Shown here one piece after another: positions 8,245 to 16,351 of a DNA stretch of 64,000 nt (positions are counted from its first letter, which is position 1; every line of letters starts with the position of its first letter). The notes under the pieces are model-generated. The model was not told the DNA's origin. It did no database searches and saw nothing but the letters and a program-made list of their open reading frames with translations. The DNA comes from Pseudomonas sp. MH9.2. Its GTDB lineage: Bacteria; Pseudomonadota; Gammaproteobacteria; Pseudomonadales; Pseudomonadaceae. The stretch covers positions 558,001 through 622,000 of the forward strand of contig NZ_CP133784.1 in assembly GCF_034353875.1 (NCBI RefSeq). Direction: 5' to 3'. The position numbers and the translations under genes were made by a program.

Positions 8245-8805
8245 TTATTTTTTTTCTGCCGAGGTTTTGAGGTGCGGCCAGGCCGCACGCAAGTATTGCA
8301 ACATCGACCACAACGTCAGCCCGGCAGCTATCAGTAGTAACGCGTAACCGACGACCACCCAAAAAGTGAAAGCCGGCGGGTTGGCCAACAGGATGACCAA
8401 TGCAAGCATCTGTGCGGCAGTCTTCCATTTACCCAGGCTGGAAACGGCGACATGTGCCCGAGCACCTATCTCGGCCATCCACTCACGCAATGCGGAAATC
8501 ACGATCTCGCGGCCAATGATGACCGCTGCTGGCAATGTCAGCCACAGGTTGGCGTGCGCTTGAACCAGCAACACCAACGCCACGGCCACCATCAGCTTGT
8601 CGGCCACCGGATCGAGAAAGGCACCAAAGGGCGTGCTTTGCTCAAGGCGACGCGCCAGATAGCCATCTAGCCAATCCGTAGCCGCCGCGATCGCGAAGAC
8701 CGTACTGGCTGCCATGTAGCTCCATGAATAAGGCAGATAAAACAGCAGAATGAAGATCGGAATCAGCAGGACACGTAATACGGTGATCAGATTAGGGATA
8801 TTCAT
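8245..8805 (-). CDS. pgsA: CDP-diacylglycerol--glycerol-3-phosphate 3-phosphatidyltransferase
   Basis: An integral membrane enzyme (186 residues) that makes phosphatidylglycerol phosphate from CDP-diacylglycerol and glycerol-3-phosphate, the committed step to PG and cardiolipin. The CDP-alcohol phosphotransferase motif is complete: [18 protein letters not shown] followed by AFLDPVADK (residues about 44-70), with the three metal/catalytic aspartates present. Several hydrophobic spans surround it. ATG 8805 ([11 protein letters not shown]) is preferred to GTG 8811 because family members begin at this point. It sits 32 nt after uvrC on the same strand. Confidence 0.95.
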   Translation of the reverse strand: MNIPNLITVLRVLLIPIFILLFYLPYSWSYMAASTVFAIAAATDWLDGYLARRLEQSTPFGAFLDPVADKLMVAVALVLLVQAHANLWLTLPAAVIIGREIVISALREWMAEIGARAHVAVSSLGKWKTAAQMLALVILLANPPAFTFWVVVGYALLLIAAGLTLWSMLQYLRAAWPHLKTSAEKK

Positions 8806-8837
8806 CGGCACAACTGGCTACGAGGTGAGCGAGCATT

Positions 8838-10661
8838 CTACTCGCTGTGCAGGTTTGCATAAATCGACTCTGCGAGCTTTTTACTGATTCCGGGCGCTTT
8901 AGCAATTTCTTCGACACTGGCGCGGGACAATTCTTGCAATCCACCGAAGTGTTTGAGCAGATCACGGCGCCGTGTCGGGCCGACACCAGCCACGCCTTCA
9001 AGAGTCGAGGTGCGCCGTGTCTTCCCGCGTCGCGCGCGATGTCCGGTGATGGCGAAGCGGTGAGCTTCGTCGCGGATCTGCTGGATCAGGTGCAATGCCG
9101 GAGAATCGCCAGGCAAGGTGAACTCATGCGCAGCATCGTTGAGGTAAAGCGTCTCGAATCCGGCCTTGCGTGTGGCACCTTTGGCAACGCCCAACAGAAT
9201 CAAGTCTGGCACCGCCAGTTCGTTCAGTACATCGCGGGCCATGGATAACTGCCCCTTGCCGCCATCCACCAACAGGATATCGGGCAACTTGCCCTCCCCC
9301 TCTTTGAGCTTGCTGAAGCGACGAGTCAGGGCCTGGTGCATGGCTGCATAATCGTCGCCAGCCGTCACACCTTCGATGTTGTAACGCCGGTAATCCGACT
9401 TTATTGGCCCTTCTGGACCGAAGACCACACAGGAGGCGACCGTCGCCTCACCGCTGGAGTGACTGATGTCGTAACACTCAAGGCGTTGTGGCGATTCCTC
9501 GAGATTCAATACCTTGGCCAGCGCATCAAAACGAGCCGTCACATGCTGACGGTTGGCCAGGCGTGCCGACAATGCCTGCTCGGCATTGGTCACCGCCAAT
9601 TGCTGCCAGCGCGCCCGCGTACCCCGGACCCGATGACTGATGGTCATTTCATGCCCTCGCAACGCTTCAATCGCGTCGATCAAGGTCGGGAAGTCTTCAT
9701 GGACCACATTGACAATAACTTCGCTCGGCAGCTCTCGGTCATGCCCCCCCAGGAAATACTGAGCGAGGAATGCCGCCATGACTTCACCCACCTCCTCCTC
9801 GATACCGACCTGAGGAAAAAAGCTCTTGCTGCCCAACACGCGTCCGCCGCGCACGCTGATCAAGTGAACACAGGCGCCACCCGGGTTGACGAACGCAGCG
9901 ACCACATCCACATCGCCGGTTCCTCCGTCCATACTTTGTTGATCCTGGACACGGCGCAAAAGTGATATCTGATCACGCAGTTCGGCGGCACGTTCAAAAT
10001 CCAGGGTCATGGCGGCTTTTTCCATGGCGGCATTAAGCTCGTCAGTCAGCGCGTTGCTGCGTCCCTCAAGGAACATGATCGAGTGCCGCACGTCCTGGGC
10101 ATATACCTCAGGCTCGACCAGGCCGACACAGGGCCCCTTGCAACGCTTGATCTGGTACTGCAAACACGGACGGGTGCGATTCTTGAAATAGCTGTCTTCG
10201 CATTGGCGAACCAAAAAAGTTTTTTGCAGCAGACTCAGACTTTCCCGAATGGCACCGGCGCTTGGATACGGACCGAAGTATCGACCTTTGGGCTTCTTCG
10301 CGCCGCGATGGATACTCAGCCGAGGGTAATCACTGTCCGATAGATAGACGTAAGGATAAGACTTATCGTCGCGCAGCAGGATGTTGTAAGGCGGCCGCCA
10401 CTCTTTAATGAGTGTCTGCTCCAACAGCAGGGCTTCGGTCTCATTGGCAGTGATGGTGGTTTCAATCTGTGCGATTCGGGCGACCAGCGCACCGGTTTTG
10501 GGCGCGTGCCCTGTCTTGCGGAAATAGCTGGCAAGCCGCTTTTTGAGATTTTTGGCTTTGCCGACATACAGCAGACGCGCCTCGGCATCGAACATGCGAT
10601 ACACGCCGGGACGGCCACTGCAGGTTGAAAGAAATGCGCTTGGATCGAACGGTTGGGTCAT
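8838..10661 (-). CDS. uvrC: Excinuclease ABC subunit C
   Basis: The dual-incision nuclease of nucleotide excision repair, 607 residues. N-terminal GIY-YIG domain: GVYRMFD then [18 protein letters not shown] (about residues 18-50). The UVR domain ([20 protein letters not shown]) lies near residue 205-230 and the RNase-H-like 3' incision domain follows ([31 protein letters not shown]). Tandem helix-hairpin-helix motifs form the C-terminus ([39 protein letters not shown]). ATG 10661 follows the gacA stop by one base. An in-frame start inside gacA is less likely because it adds non-homologous residues. Confidence 0.97.
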   Translation of the reverse strand: MTQPFDPSAFLSTCSGRPGVYRMFDAEARLLYVGKAKNLKKRLASYFRKTGHAPKTGALVARIAQIETTITANETEALLLEQTLIKEWRPPYNILLRDDKSYPYVYLSDSDYPRLSIHRGAKKPKGRYFGPYPSAGAIRESLSLLQKTFLVRQCEDSYFKNRTRPCLQYQIKRCKGPCVGLVEPEVYAQDVRHSIMFLEGRSNALTDELNAAMEKAAMTLDFERAAELRDQISLLRRVQDQQSMDGGTGDVDVVAAFVNPGGACVHLISVRGGRVLGSKSFFPQVGIEEEVGEVMAAFLAQYFLGGHDRELPSEVIVNVVHEDFPTLIDAIEALRGHEMTISHRVRGTRARWQQLAVTNAEQALSARLANRQHVTARFDALAKVLNLEESPQRLECYDISHSSGEATVASCVVFGPEGPIKSDYRRYNIEGVTAGDDYAAMHQALTRRFSKLKEGEGKLPDILLVDGGKGQLSMARDVLNELAVPDLILLGVAKGATRKAGFETLYLNDAAHEFTLPGDSPALHLIQQIRDEAHRFAITGHRARRGKTRRTSTLEGVAGVGPTRRRDLLKHFGGLQELSRASVEEIAKAPGISKKLAESIYANLHSE

Positions 10662-10662
10662 T

Positions 10663-11307
10663 TCAGAGACTGGCATCGACCATGCCGTGACGGACTGCCA
10701 ACAAGGCCAGCTCGACATCGCTGCTGATCGAGAGCTTTTCAAAGATACGGTAACGGTAGGTGTTCACGGTTTTGGGTGACAGACACAGTTTATCGGAGAT
10801 GGCCTGGACTTTCTGACAACCAACGATCATCAGGGCAATCTGAATTTCGCGCTCCGACAACAGATCGAACGGCGAATTACTACTTTGCGGCTGAAAAGAC
10901 TTGAGTGCGAGTTGCTGAGCGATCTGCGGGCTGATGTAGCGCTGCCCGGCAAACACAAGCCGGATGGCCTGAACCATTTCAGCAAGGCCTGCACCCTTGG
11001 TCATGTAACCCGCAGCGCCCGCTTGCAACAGCCGGGTCGGGAACGGGTCATCTTCACACACAGTCACAGCCACAACTTTAATGTCGGGATGACTACGCAG
11101 TAACTTCCGGGTTGCTTCCAGACCGCCTATGCCAGGCATCTTGACGTCCATCAACACCACATCGGGCTTTAACTCGCGCGCTTGCTTCAGGGACTCTTCA
11201 CCTGAATCGGCCTCCCCGACTACCTGTAAGCCCTCGATATCGGCCAACATCCGTGTAATGCCTGTTCGAACGAGATCATGGTCATCGACTACTAGCACCC
11301 TAATCAA
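10663..11307 (-). CDS. gacA: Response regulator GacA (UvrY family)
   Basis: A global activator of secondary metabolism. Phosphorylated by GacS, it switches on small RNAs of the RsmY/Z type that titrate RsmA/E. It has 214 residues: a receiver domain with the acidic pocket [14 protein letters not shown], phospho-acceptor Asp in [14 protein letters not shown] (about residue 54) and conserved Lys in YMTKGAG. A LuxR-type helix-turn-helix follows ([30 protein letters not shown]). The gacA-uvrC pairing on one transcript is conserved in gamma-proteobacteria. No disruption is visible, which matters because gac genes mutate often in laboratory strains. Confidence 0.97.
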   Translation of the reverse strand: MIRVLVVDDHDLVRTGITRMLADIEGLQVVGEADSGEESLKQARELKPDVVLMDVKMPGIGGLEATRKLLRSHPDIKVVAVTVCEDDPFPTRLLQAGAAGYMTKGAGLAEMVQAIRLVFAGQRYISPQIAQQLALKSFQPQSSNSPFDLLSEREIQIALMIVGCQKVQAISDKLCLSPKTVNTYRYRIFEKLSISSDVELALLAVRHGMVDASL

Positions 11308-11408
11308 GCAGACACCTCACAAAACGGTCATAACAAAGTCTAGTGACCTTAGCAAAAACGGCGAGCAAGACCTAGCTCAAAGCTCGATATTGGTGCAAGG
11401 TCGACACA

Positions 11409-11433
11409 TGGCAGCGTGTTACACACGCTACCA
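11409..11433. promoter_or_regulatory. Imperfect palindrome upstream of gacA
   Basis: TGG-c-AGCGTGT-tac-ACACGCT-a-CCA, a 25-nt dyad with one mismatched pair, centred about 115 bp upstream of the gacA start. No T-run flanks it, so a protein-binding site is more likely than a terminator. The cognate protein is unknown. Confidence 0.4.
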
Positions 11434-11487
11434 ATAACGTATTCATATATTTGATATATTTCTGAAGACCTAAAAAGACAACCCGGT

Positions 11488-11853
11488 CTATCCCTCCTCT
11501 GACGTTGACTTATTGTTGGTTGCGTATGACGTCGACAGCTCAGCCATGGTCGTGGTCAGTCGCCTGATGGCGTCCTGGTCTTCTTTATGCAAGGTTCTAA
11601 AACTTCCCAGTATTTTTTCTTCCGTCTGGCTCAGGTTGTCGACAGGCGTCGGGGTATAGGTGCCGGTGAGTACGAACAAAACGTCCACACCTCTGGCAGC
11701 AACAGCCGCCAGATAATCAGCCTTTGGGGCGCGGTCGCCACTTTCATACTTTCCCTGAGCATTTGCTTCTACACCACCTATTTCACCAAAAGCTCGTTGA
11801 GACAGCCCAAGGCGCTCTCTTTCTTTTCGTAGCCTGGAACCTATTCCACTCAT
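11488..11853 (-). CDS. XRE/Cro-CI type phage-like repressor
   Basis: 121 residues from ATG 11853. The N-terminal helix-turn-helix reads MSGIGSRLRKERERLGLSQ, then AFGEIGGVEANAQGKYESGD and RAPKADYLAAVAARGVDVLFVLTG. This YESG/APKADYL/VDVLFVLTG pattern is typical of short repressors in Pseudomonas prophages and pyocin clusters. The C-terminal part (EEKILGSFRTLHKEDQDAIR) is a helical tail of about 40 residues, without the peptidase domain of LexA-like repressors. It is divergent from a BcepMu gp16-like gene, forming a CI/Cro-style switch. An in-frame start nine codons upstream (11880) is less likely. Confidence 0.82.
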   Translation of the reverse strand: MSGIGSRLRKERERLGLSQRAFGEIGGVEANAQGKYESGDRAPKADYLAAVAARGVDVLFVLTGTYTPTPVDNLSQTEEKILGSFRTLHKEDQDAIRRLTTTMAELSTSYATNNKSTSEEG

Positions 11854-11906
11854 TTGAATGCATAATCCTGTTGACCCCATCCTTACGAATGGTAGAATCG
11901 AGCTAA

Positions 11907-11933
11907 GTTAAACTAATTTGAACGGTTTTGAAC
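11907..11933. promoter_or_regulatory. Candidate operator between the two phage-type regulators
   Basis: GTTAAACTAATTTGAAC (11907-11923) is an imperfect dyad with GTTnAA...TTnAAC half-sites. A further GTTTTGAAC lies at 11925-11933, immediately before the gp16-like start codon. Repeated AT-rich half-sites in the divergent gap of a CI/Cro pair are expected for repressor binding. The assignment is inferred from position and symmetry. Confidence 0.45.
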
Positions 11934-11934
11934 T

Positions 11935-12168
11935 ATGCCCGGAATACGCACCGCTGCACAAGCCAAGGCCTGGCTTGAACAACAAGGTAAATCTGTTCAG
12001 GAGTTCGCTCGGGAAAACAGCATTGACCCGGCCACTACCTATCAAGTACTTGCAGGCCGCAAAAAAGGTCGGCGCGGAGAAGCTCACAAAGTGGCGGTTT
12101 TGCTGGGCATGAAAATCGGCAGCATACCCACCGACAAAGTGCTGGGTACCGCGCTGGGGGTCGACTAA
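11935..12168 (+). CDS. BcepMu gp16-like phage-associated DNA-binding protein
   Basis: A 77-residue protein reading AAQAKAWLEQQGKSVQEFAR, then ATTYQVLAGRKKGRRGEAHK and VAVLLGMKIG. The A-W-L...G.S..EFA, Y.VL.GR..G.RGEAHK.AV.LG pattern is that of the BcepMu gp16 family, small helix-turn-helix proteins of Mu-like phages that lie opposite the repressor gene. No clear Shine-Dalgarno precedes the ATG. With no phage structural or integrase gene nearby, the pair looks domesticated or residual. Confidence 0.75.
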   Translation: MPGIRTAAQAKAWLEQQGKSVQEFARENSIDPATTYQVLAGRKKGRRGEAHKVAVLLGMKIGSIPTDKVLGTALGVD

Positions 12169-12246
12169 CGCCCGCAAACGATGCATCGCCTCACAGTACC
12201 TTGGTTGATGTACCTGTTGAAAACAGTCTAGACCAAGCGCGGTCGA

Positions 12247-12699
12247 TTACTCTCGACAAACGGCTGAGCTCTCCAATATACGCTCCATCCAGAACAAAGC
12301 CTTCTCTTGCCCGACAACCTCGTAGCCCTGTCGTCGATACAATTGCATCGCTGGATTACTTTTAAACACTTTCAGCCGGACGCTCCTGGCCCCTAGCTCG
12401 CACGCCATCGACGCTATCTGCCCCATCACCCACCCCCCTATGCCCTCGCCTCGGTAGGGTTCGCACAACTGCACATCGCGCAGATACAAATAGTGCGGCT
12501 CCATGCTGAAACTGAGAAAGCCGACAGGCTTGTCTGCCTTGTTGATGATGAAGCTCTGGCGTGCCTCCCACTCATCATCAAACGACTGCCCCTGCCAAAC
12601 CCGAGCGTATTCGGCGTAATACTCACGCATATTCACCCTCGTCAGCTCACGAGCAAAACTCAGGTCGGCAGCGGTGGCCTTGCGAAGCTTCACAGTCAA
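12247..12699 (-). CDS. GNAT family N-acetyltransferase
   Basis: A 150-residue acyltransferase with the GNAT fold. It starts MTVKLRKATAADLSFARELT. The acetyl-CoA pyrophosphate-binding loop is LCEPYRGEGIGGWVMGQI (about residues 78-95), matching Q/RxxGxG/A. The C-terminal LKVFKSNPAMQLYRRQGYEV segment is typical of the RimI-like branch. The start is a TTG or GTG (12699 or 12693), with a G-rich run upstream. Substrate unknown; the gene ends about 80 nt from the gp16-like gene. Confidence 0.85.
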   Translation of the reverse strand: MTVKLRKATAADLSFARELTRVNMREYYAEYARVWQGQSFDDEWEARQSFIINKADKPVGFLSFSMEPHYLYLRDVQLCEPYRGEGIGGWVMGQIASMACELGARSVRLKVFKSNPAMQLYRRQGYEVVGQEKALFWMERILESSAVCRE

Positions 12700-12901
12700 T
12701 CCATACCCCCTAGTGCTTCAAGCAACCACAGGCACAGCCCTGGCTGATCAGCCTTGCAAATCCCGATTGGCTATCCGGGGCAAGTCTCCACCAGCACTGG
12801 CAGCACGCAAAAGGCGTAGTGTTTTGAGATCCGATGGAAATGTCCCATTGAACCCAAAGCCTTATCTACAGTAAGCTCACTGTACCTACTGGAGAGCCGC
12901 C

Positions 12902-13045
12902 ATGTCGCACATCCAATCGCCGAATTGCAATTTTACCAGCGTCCAACGCCAGGTAACGGCAGTGGCTGCGTGGAATGTACAAAGCGCAGTTTCCCAGCAG
13001 CTCAACTCTTATTTTGGGTATTGGTTTAGCCACTGGCGCGCCTGA
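12902..13045 (+). CDS. Aromatic-rich leader peptide of the DAHP synthase gene
   Basis: A 47-codon ORF with ATG at 12902 and a GGAG box at 12891-12894 (7-nt spacing). The C-terminal end reads NSYFGYWFSHWRA then TGA: six aromatic residues (Y, F, Y, W, F, W) within nine codons, just before the stop. A strong intrinsic terminator starts 50 nt after the stop codon and the DAHP synthase gene lies downstream. This layout is that of a transcription-attenuation leader, where ribosome stalling at scarce Tyr/Phe/Trp codons would prevent terminator formation. Family knowledge: trp, phe and his leaders work this way. The regulation here is inferred. Confidence 0.75.
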   Translation: MSHIQSPNCNFTSVQRQVTAVAAWNVQSAVSQQLNSYFGYWFSHWRA

Positions 13046-13095
13046 TACCCATACGGCGCCCACACTAAAAGGGCCGCCAACCAGAGAATCCTCTA

Positions 13096-13132
13096 CCCCC
13101 GGCCGGCTACCCGACCGGGGGTTTTGTTTTTT
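13096..13132 (+). terminator. Attenuator-type intrinsic terminator in the DAHP synthase leader
   Basis: Stem CCCCCGG (13096-13102) pairs with CCGGGGG (13115-13121). An inner CGG/CCG pairing (13104-13106 with 13111-13113) sits across one mismatch, with a CTAC loop, followed by TTTTGTTTTTT (13122-13132). It lies between the aromatic leader peptide and the biosynthetic gene and has no other gene to terminate, which supports an attenuator role. Confidence 0.85.
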
Positions 13133-13193
13133 CGGGCCACCAGAAACATCCGCTTGTACTGAATTGCAACCGAATTGAATTGAGGAACACGAC

Positions 13194-13346
13194 ATGAACT
13201 ACACCACTTATTACCGCAACGACATCAGCTTCACCTGGCGATTTAGCAACCTCCGCTCGGGACAGCCTGCCGCCTCCGACCGGTCACTTTCAGGTGGCAA
13301 AACAGCACTAAAGGCCAGTACGGCCAATTGTCGAACACCCCAATAG
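13194..13346 (+). CDS. Second short aromatic-rich ORF in the DAHP synthase leader
   Basis: A 50-codon ORF with a very good ribosome-binding site (TGAGGAA, 13181-13187) and ATG at 13194. The N-terminal part reads MNYTTYYRNDISFTWRF: three Tyr in the first seven residues, then F, W and F. It ends at TAG 13344-13346, 46 nt before the DAHP synthase start, with a GCGCGG...CCGCGC hairpin in that gap. It could be a second leader acting on translation of the downstream gene, or a small protein. I do not recognise it as a known family. Confidence 0.5.
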   Translation: MNYTTYYRNDISFTWRFSNLRSGQPAASDRSLSGGKTALKASTANCRTPQ

Positions 13347-13392
13347 GGCGTCGAGCGCGGAAATACCCCGCGCCCGCCCAGGAAGCCAGAGC

Positions 13393-14493
13393 ATGAACTC
13401 ATCCGTCGCCGTAAACCCCCTCTCTGACCTGCTGCCCCAAAGCGTGACCCTGATCGACAGCGTCCCTGCCCCGCAGCGTCTACCCAGCACCCTGCAACTC
13501 AAACACCAGTTGCCCCTCGACCTTGCCCTTAGCCATCAGGTTGCAACCCATCGCCAAGCGGCCCGTGCGATTCTCGACGGTGAAGACTCCCGGCTGCTAG
13601 TAATCGTCGGCCCGTGCTCGATCCACGATCCACACTCTGCCCTCGAATATGCCGAACGGCTGGCGAAGCTGTCCGCTGAGGTCAGTGATCAACTGATGCT
13701 GGTAATGCGTGCCTACGTCGAAAAACCACGCACCACGGTCGGCTGGAAAGGATTGGCCTACGATCCGCAGCTTGATGGCAGTGACGACATGGCCGGCGGC
13801 CTGGCACTGTCCCGAGAACTGATGCGCGACATGCTGCGTATGGGCCTGCCCATCGCCACCGAAATTCTGCAGCCCATGGCGGCCGGCTACTTCGACGATA
13901 TGCTCAGTTGGGTGGCCATCGGCGCAAGGACCACCGAATCGCAGATCCATCGGGAAATGGCCAGTGGTTTGGCGATGCCTGTCGGCTTCAAGAACGGCAC
14001 TGATGGCGGGGTCGCGATTGCCACGGACGCCATGCGCTCAGCGGCGCATGCACATCGGCATTTCGGCATTGATCGACACGGTCATCCAGCGGTCATTGAC
14101 ACTCAGGGCAACCCGGACACGCACATGGTCTTGCGCGGCGGTCATCGCGGGACTAACTACGACAGTCAAAGCATTGCGAGCGTACGCACCAGTCTGGAAA
14201 AGGTCGGCATCCCGACGCGAATCATGGTCGATTGCAGCCACGCCAACAGTGGCAAAGACCCGCTGCGTCAGCCTGAAGTATTCAACGATGTGCTTGAGCA
14301 GCGGTTGCATGGCGATCGGTCGTTGATCGGCATGATGCTGGAAAGCCATCTGTTTGAAGGGTGCCAACCATTGAGCAAAGCCTTGCGTTACGGTGTTTCG
14401 GTCACCGACGGGTGCCTGGGTTGGGAGAGTACCGAGCAGCTATTGCGCGGGGCGGCGACCGCGTTGCGGCGTCAAGCAGCGGGCACACGCTGA
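13393..14493 (+). CDS. aroF: 3-deoxy-7-phosphoheptulonate (DAHP) synthase, class I AroFGH type
   Basis: Catalyses phosphoenolpyruvate + erythrose-4-phosphate to DAHP, the first step of the shikimate pathway. It has 366 residues, full family length. Motifs: LLVIVGPCSIHDPHSALEYA near residue 72; KPRTTVGWKGLAYDPQLDGS; the metal/PEP region IGARTTESQIHREMASGL; VGFKNGTDGGVAIA; RGGHRGTNYDS; and MVDCSHANSGK. The class I enzyme's N-terminal regulatory extension is present, so feedback inhibition by an aromatic amino acid is expected; which one cannot be read off. The upstream leader suggests added attenuation control. Isozyme numbering in Pseudomonas varies, so the symbol denotes the family. Confidence 0.95.
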   Translation: MNSSVAVNPLSDLLPQSVTLIDSVPAPQRLPSTLQLKHQLPLDLALSHQVATHRQAARAILDGEDSRLLVIVGPCSIHDPHSALEYAERLAKLSAEVSDQLMLVMRAYVEKPRTTVGWKGLAYDPQLDGSDDMAGGLALSRELMRDMLRMGLPIATEILQPMAAGYFDDMLSWVAIGARTTESQIHREMASGLAMPVGFKNGTDGGVAIATDAMRSAAHAHRHFGIDRHGHPAVIDTQGNPDTHMVLRGGHRGTNYDSQSIASVRTSLEKVGIPTRIMVDCSHANSGKDPLRQPEVFNDVLEQRLHGDRSLIGMMLESHLFEGCQPLSKALRYGVSVTDGCLGWESTEQLLRGAATALRRQAAGTR

Positions 14494-14498
14494 CCTGC

Positions 14499-14539
14499 GC
14501 GGGAAATCGGCTGACAGCCTGTAGCCGACCCGCTTTTTT
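14499..14539 (+). terminator. Terminator of the DAHP synthase gene
   Basis: Outer arms GCGGG (14499-14503) and CCCGC (14529-14533), inner arms CGGCT (14508-14512) and AGCCG (14523-14527), then six T. It starts 5 nt after the stop codon and should end the leader-aroF transcript. Confidence 0.85.
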
Positions 14540-14790
14540 CAGTCATAAAAAGCATCTGGGTCGCGCGGCCATCCCGCACAGGTTGTGGGGAATCCTCCCG
14601 GACGTTCTCCGAAACAAGAGCCGGTGGAGCTGTATGGCGCTGCACGCCACGCAGCCTGCCGGCCCGGCCATCAACCACCGAATCAAGCGTCCATGTCTCC
14701 GCCGCTACCGGGGCAAAATCCAGGGCCATTGCAACGGCTCATCTGCAGCTAATGTGGTTTGCACATTCCAGGCAAACACACAGGTCAACG

Positions 14791-15672
14791 ATGAACACTC
14801 ACGCGGCAACAAAATTCCCCATATTGCTGGTCCACGGCCTGTTCGGCTTCGAACGGATCGGCAACATCACCATTTTTCATGGTATCAAGGAAGCGCTGGA
14901 AAATGCCGGCGCCCGGGTGTACGTACCCTCCCTGTCCGGTGCCCACAGCAACGAAGTCCGTGGTGAGCAACTGCTCGTACAGATCGCCCACATCCTGGAA
15001 CAAACCGGCTCACAGAAAGTCAATCTGATCGCCCACAGCCAAGGCCCGCTGGCGGCGCGTTATGCCGCCGCGACCCATCCAGAACACATCGCATCCGTAA
15101 CATCTGTCAGCGGCGCCAATCATGGCTCGGAGCTGGCGGACCAGCTGCGTAAGGCATTTACGCCCGGGGCACTACCGGAAAAAGTTGCTGATACCCTGAT
15201 CGCTGGGTTTGCGCACTTTTTGGCCTTGCTCAGCGGCAATCCCCAACTGCCGCAAGACACCCTGCAAGCGCTTGATGCACTAACAACGGAAGGCGTTGCA
15301 TCGTTCAACCGAAAATACCCGCAAGGCCTGCCCGCAGCCTGGGGCGGTGAAGGCGCGGAGCAGGTGGACGGTGTGTTTTATTACTCCTGGAGCGGCATCA
15401 TCAAAGGAACGCTATTCGAAGAAGGGCATAACATAGTGGACCCGCTGCACTTGGCGTGTCGCAGCTATGCACAACTATTCCAGAACGAGAAAGAGCAAAA
15501 TGACGGCTTTGTTGGCCGTTACAGCTCGCACCTGGGCAAGGTAATCCGCTCGGACTATGCGATGGATCACCTGGACACGGTGAATCAAACTGCAGGCGCG
15601 GTGCGAAAAGGTGCCGACCCGATCAAACTCTATGTGGAACACGCCGCGCTGCTTAAAAGCAAAGGTTTATAA
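14791..15672 (+). CDS. Triacylglycerol lipase, family I.1 (P. fragi lipase-like), no signal peptide
   Basis: A 293-residue alpha/beta hydrolase from ATG 14791. It opens with [17 protein letters not shown], the oxyanion-hole HGLFGF region of Pseudomonas lipases. The nucleophile elbow is [17 protein letters not shown] (Ser about residue 85), and the acid and histidine occur in [15 protein letters not shown] and [21 protein letters not shown] is also typical. The elbow is AHSQG where family members usually have GHSQG or GHSHG. The mature sequence begins almost at once, without a hydrophobic leader, as in the P. fragi enzyme. No foldase (lif) gene follows. Cytoplasmic location or an unusual export route are both possible. 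Confidence 0.9.
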   Translation: MNTHAATKFPILLVHGLFGFERIGNITIFHGIKEALENAGARVYVPSLSGAHSNEVRGEQLLVQIAHILEQTGSQKVNLIAHSQGPLAARYAAATHPEHIASVTSVSGANHGSELADQLRKAFTPGALPEKVADTLIAGFAHFLALLSGNPQLPQDTLQALDALTTEGVASFNRKYPQGLPAAWGGEGAEQVDGVFYYSWSGIIKGTLFEEGHNIVDPLHLACRSYAQLFQNEKEQNDGFVGRYSSHLGKVIRSDYAMDHLDTVNQTAGAVRKGADPIKLYVEHAALLKSKGL

Positions 15673-15779
15673 AACATCCAAAGGCGAAGCTGACCGCTGG
15701 GACGCTGGAAGGAACTTTCGCGAGAAATGCCTTCCTTAATCCGGTAGGCTCTTCCTTTTTTTGACAGGAGTACGTTCCC

Positions 15780-16061
15780 ATGGCTAAAGCCACTGCCCGC
15801 CACATCCTTGTTGCCAGCGAAGAAAAGTGCAACGAGCTGAAAACCCAAATCGAAGGCGGCGCTGATTTCGCCGAAGTCGCCAAAGCCAACTCGAGCTGCC
15901 CGTCCAGCCGTCAAGGCGGCGATCTGGGCTCGTTCGGTCCAGGCCAGATGGTCAAGGAATTCGACACTGTCGTGTTCAGCGCGCCAGTCAACGTCGTACA
16001 AGGCCCAGTGAAAACCCAGTTCGGTTATCACTTGCTGGAAGTGACCAGCCGCCAGGACTGA
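15780..16061 (+). CDS. ppiC: Small parvulin-type peptidyl-prolyl cis-trans isomerase
   Basis: A 93-residue single-domain rotamase that speeds cis-trans isomerisation of Xaa-Pro bonds. The parvulin core is complete: ARHILVASEEKCNELKTQIE, DFAEVAKANSSCPSSRQGGD, LGSFGPGQMVKEFD and GPVKTQFGYHLLEV, including the active-site Cys and both family histidines. There is no signal peptide, as in E. coli PpiC. It has its own terminator immediately downstream and a spacer of about 105 nt from the lipase gene, so it is probably monocistronic. Confidence 0.95.
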   Translation: MAKATARHILVASEEKCNELKTQIEGGADFAEVAKANSSCPSSRQGGDLGSFGPGQMVKEFDTVVFSAPVNVVQGPVKTQFGYHLLEVTSRQD

Positions 16062-16083
16062 TAGTCCGCCGCTGATCGCCTCA

Positions 16084-16113
16084 AACGGCCCGTCTACCTG
16101 ACGGGCCGTTTTT
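16084..16113 (+). terminator. Terminator of ppiC
   Basis: Perfect 10-bp arms AACGGCCCGT (16084-16093) and ACGGGCCGTT (16101-16110) around a 7-nt loop, followed by T residues, 22 nt after the stop codon. Confidence 0.9.
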
Positions 16114-16351
16114 ATGTGTGCTCCCTTCCTCTCCAGCACTCCCCAATGGCATGGGTCATTCAAGCCATTCATGCCACCGGGCAAAAAAACAGATTGTGCA
16201 ACTTCATATGTCAGTGACATCGTTACCGCGCGACTACTCACTCTCGGCATCCAGGCACAATGCAGCCTATGATCCAGCAGGTCTCTTCAAGGCCTTGTTT
16301 TTTTACCCTTAACCCTGACATTCCCTTGCGGACGTCAGTCAGGATCGAGCA

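Noticed and set aside
11488..12168. Prophage at the gacA-GNAT interval
   Set aside because: Only two regulatory genes are present; no integrase, replication, lysis or structural gene is in the interval.
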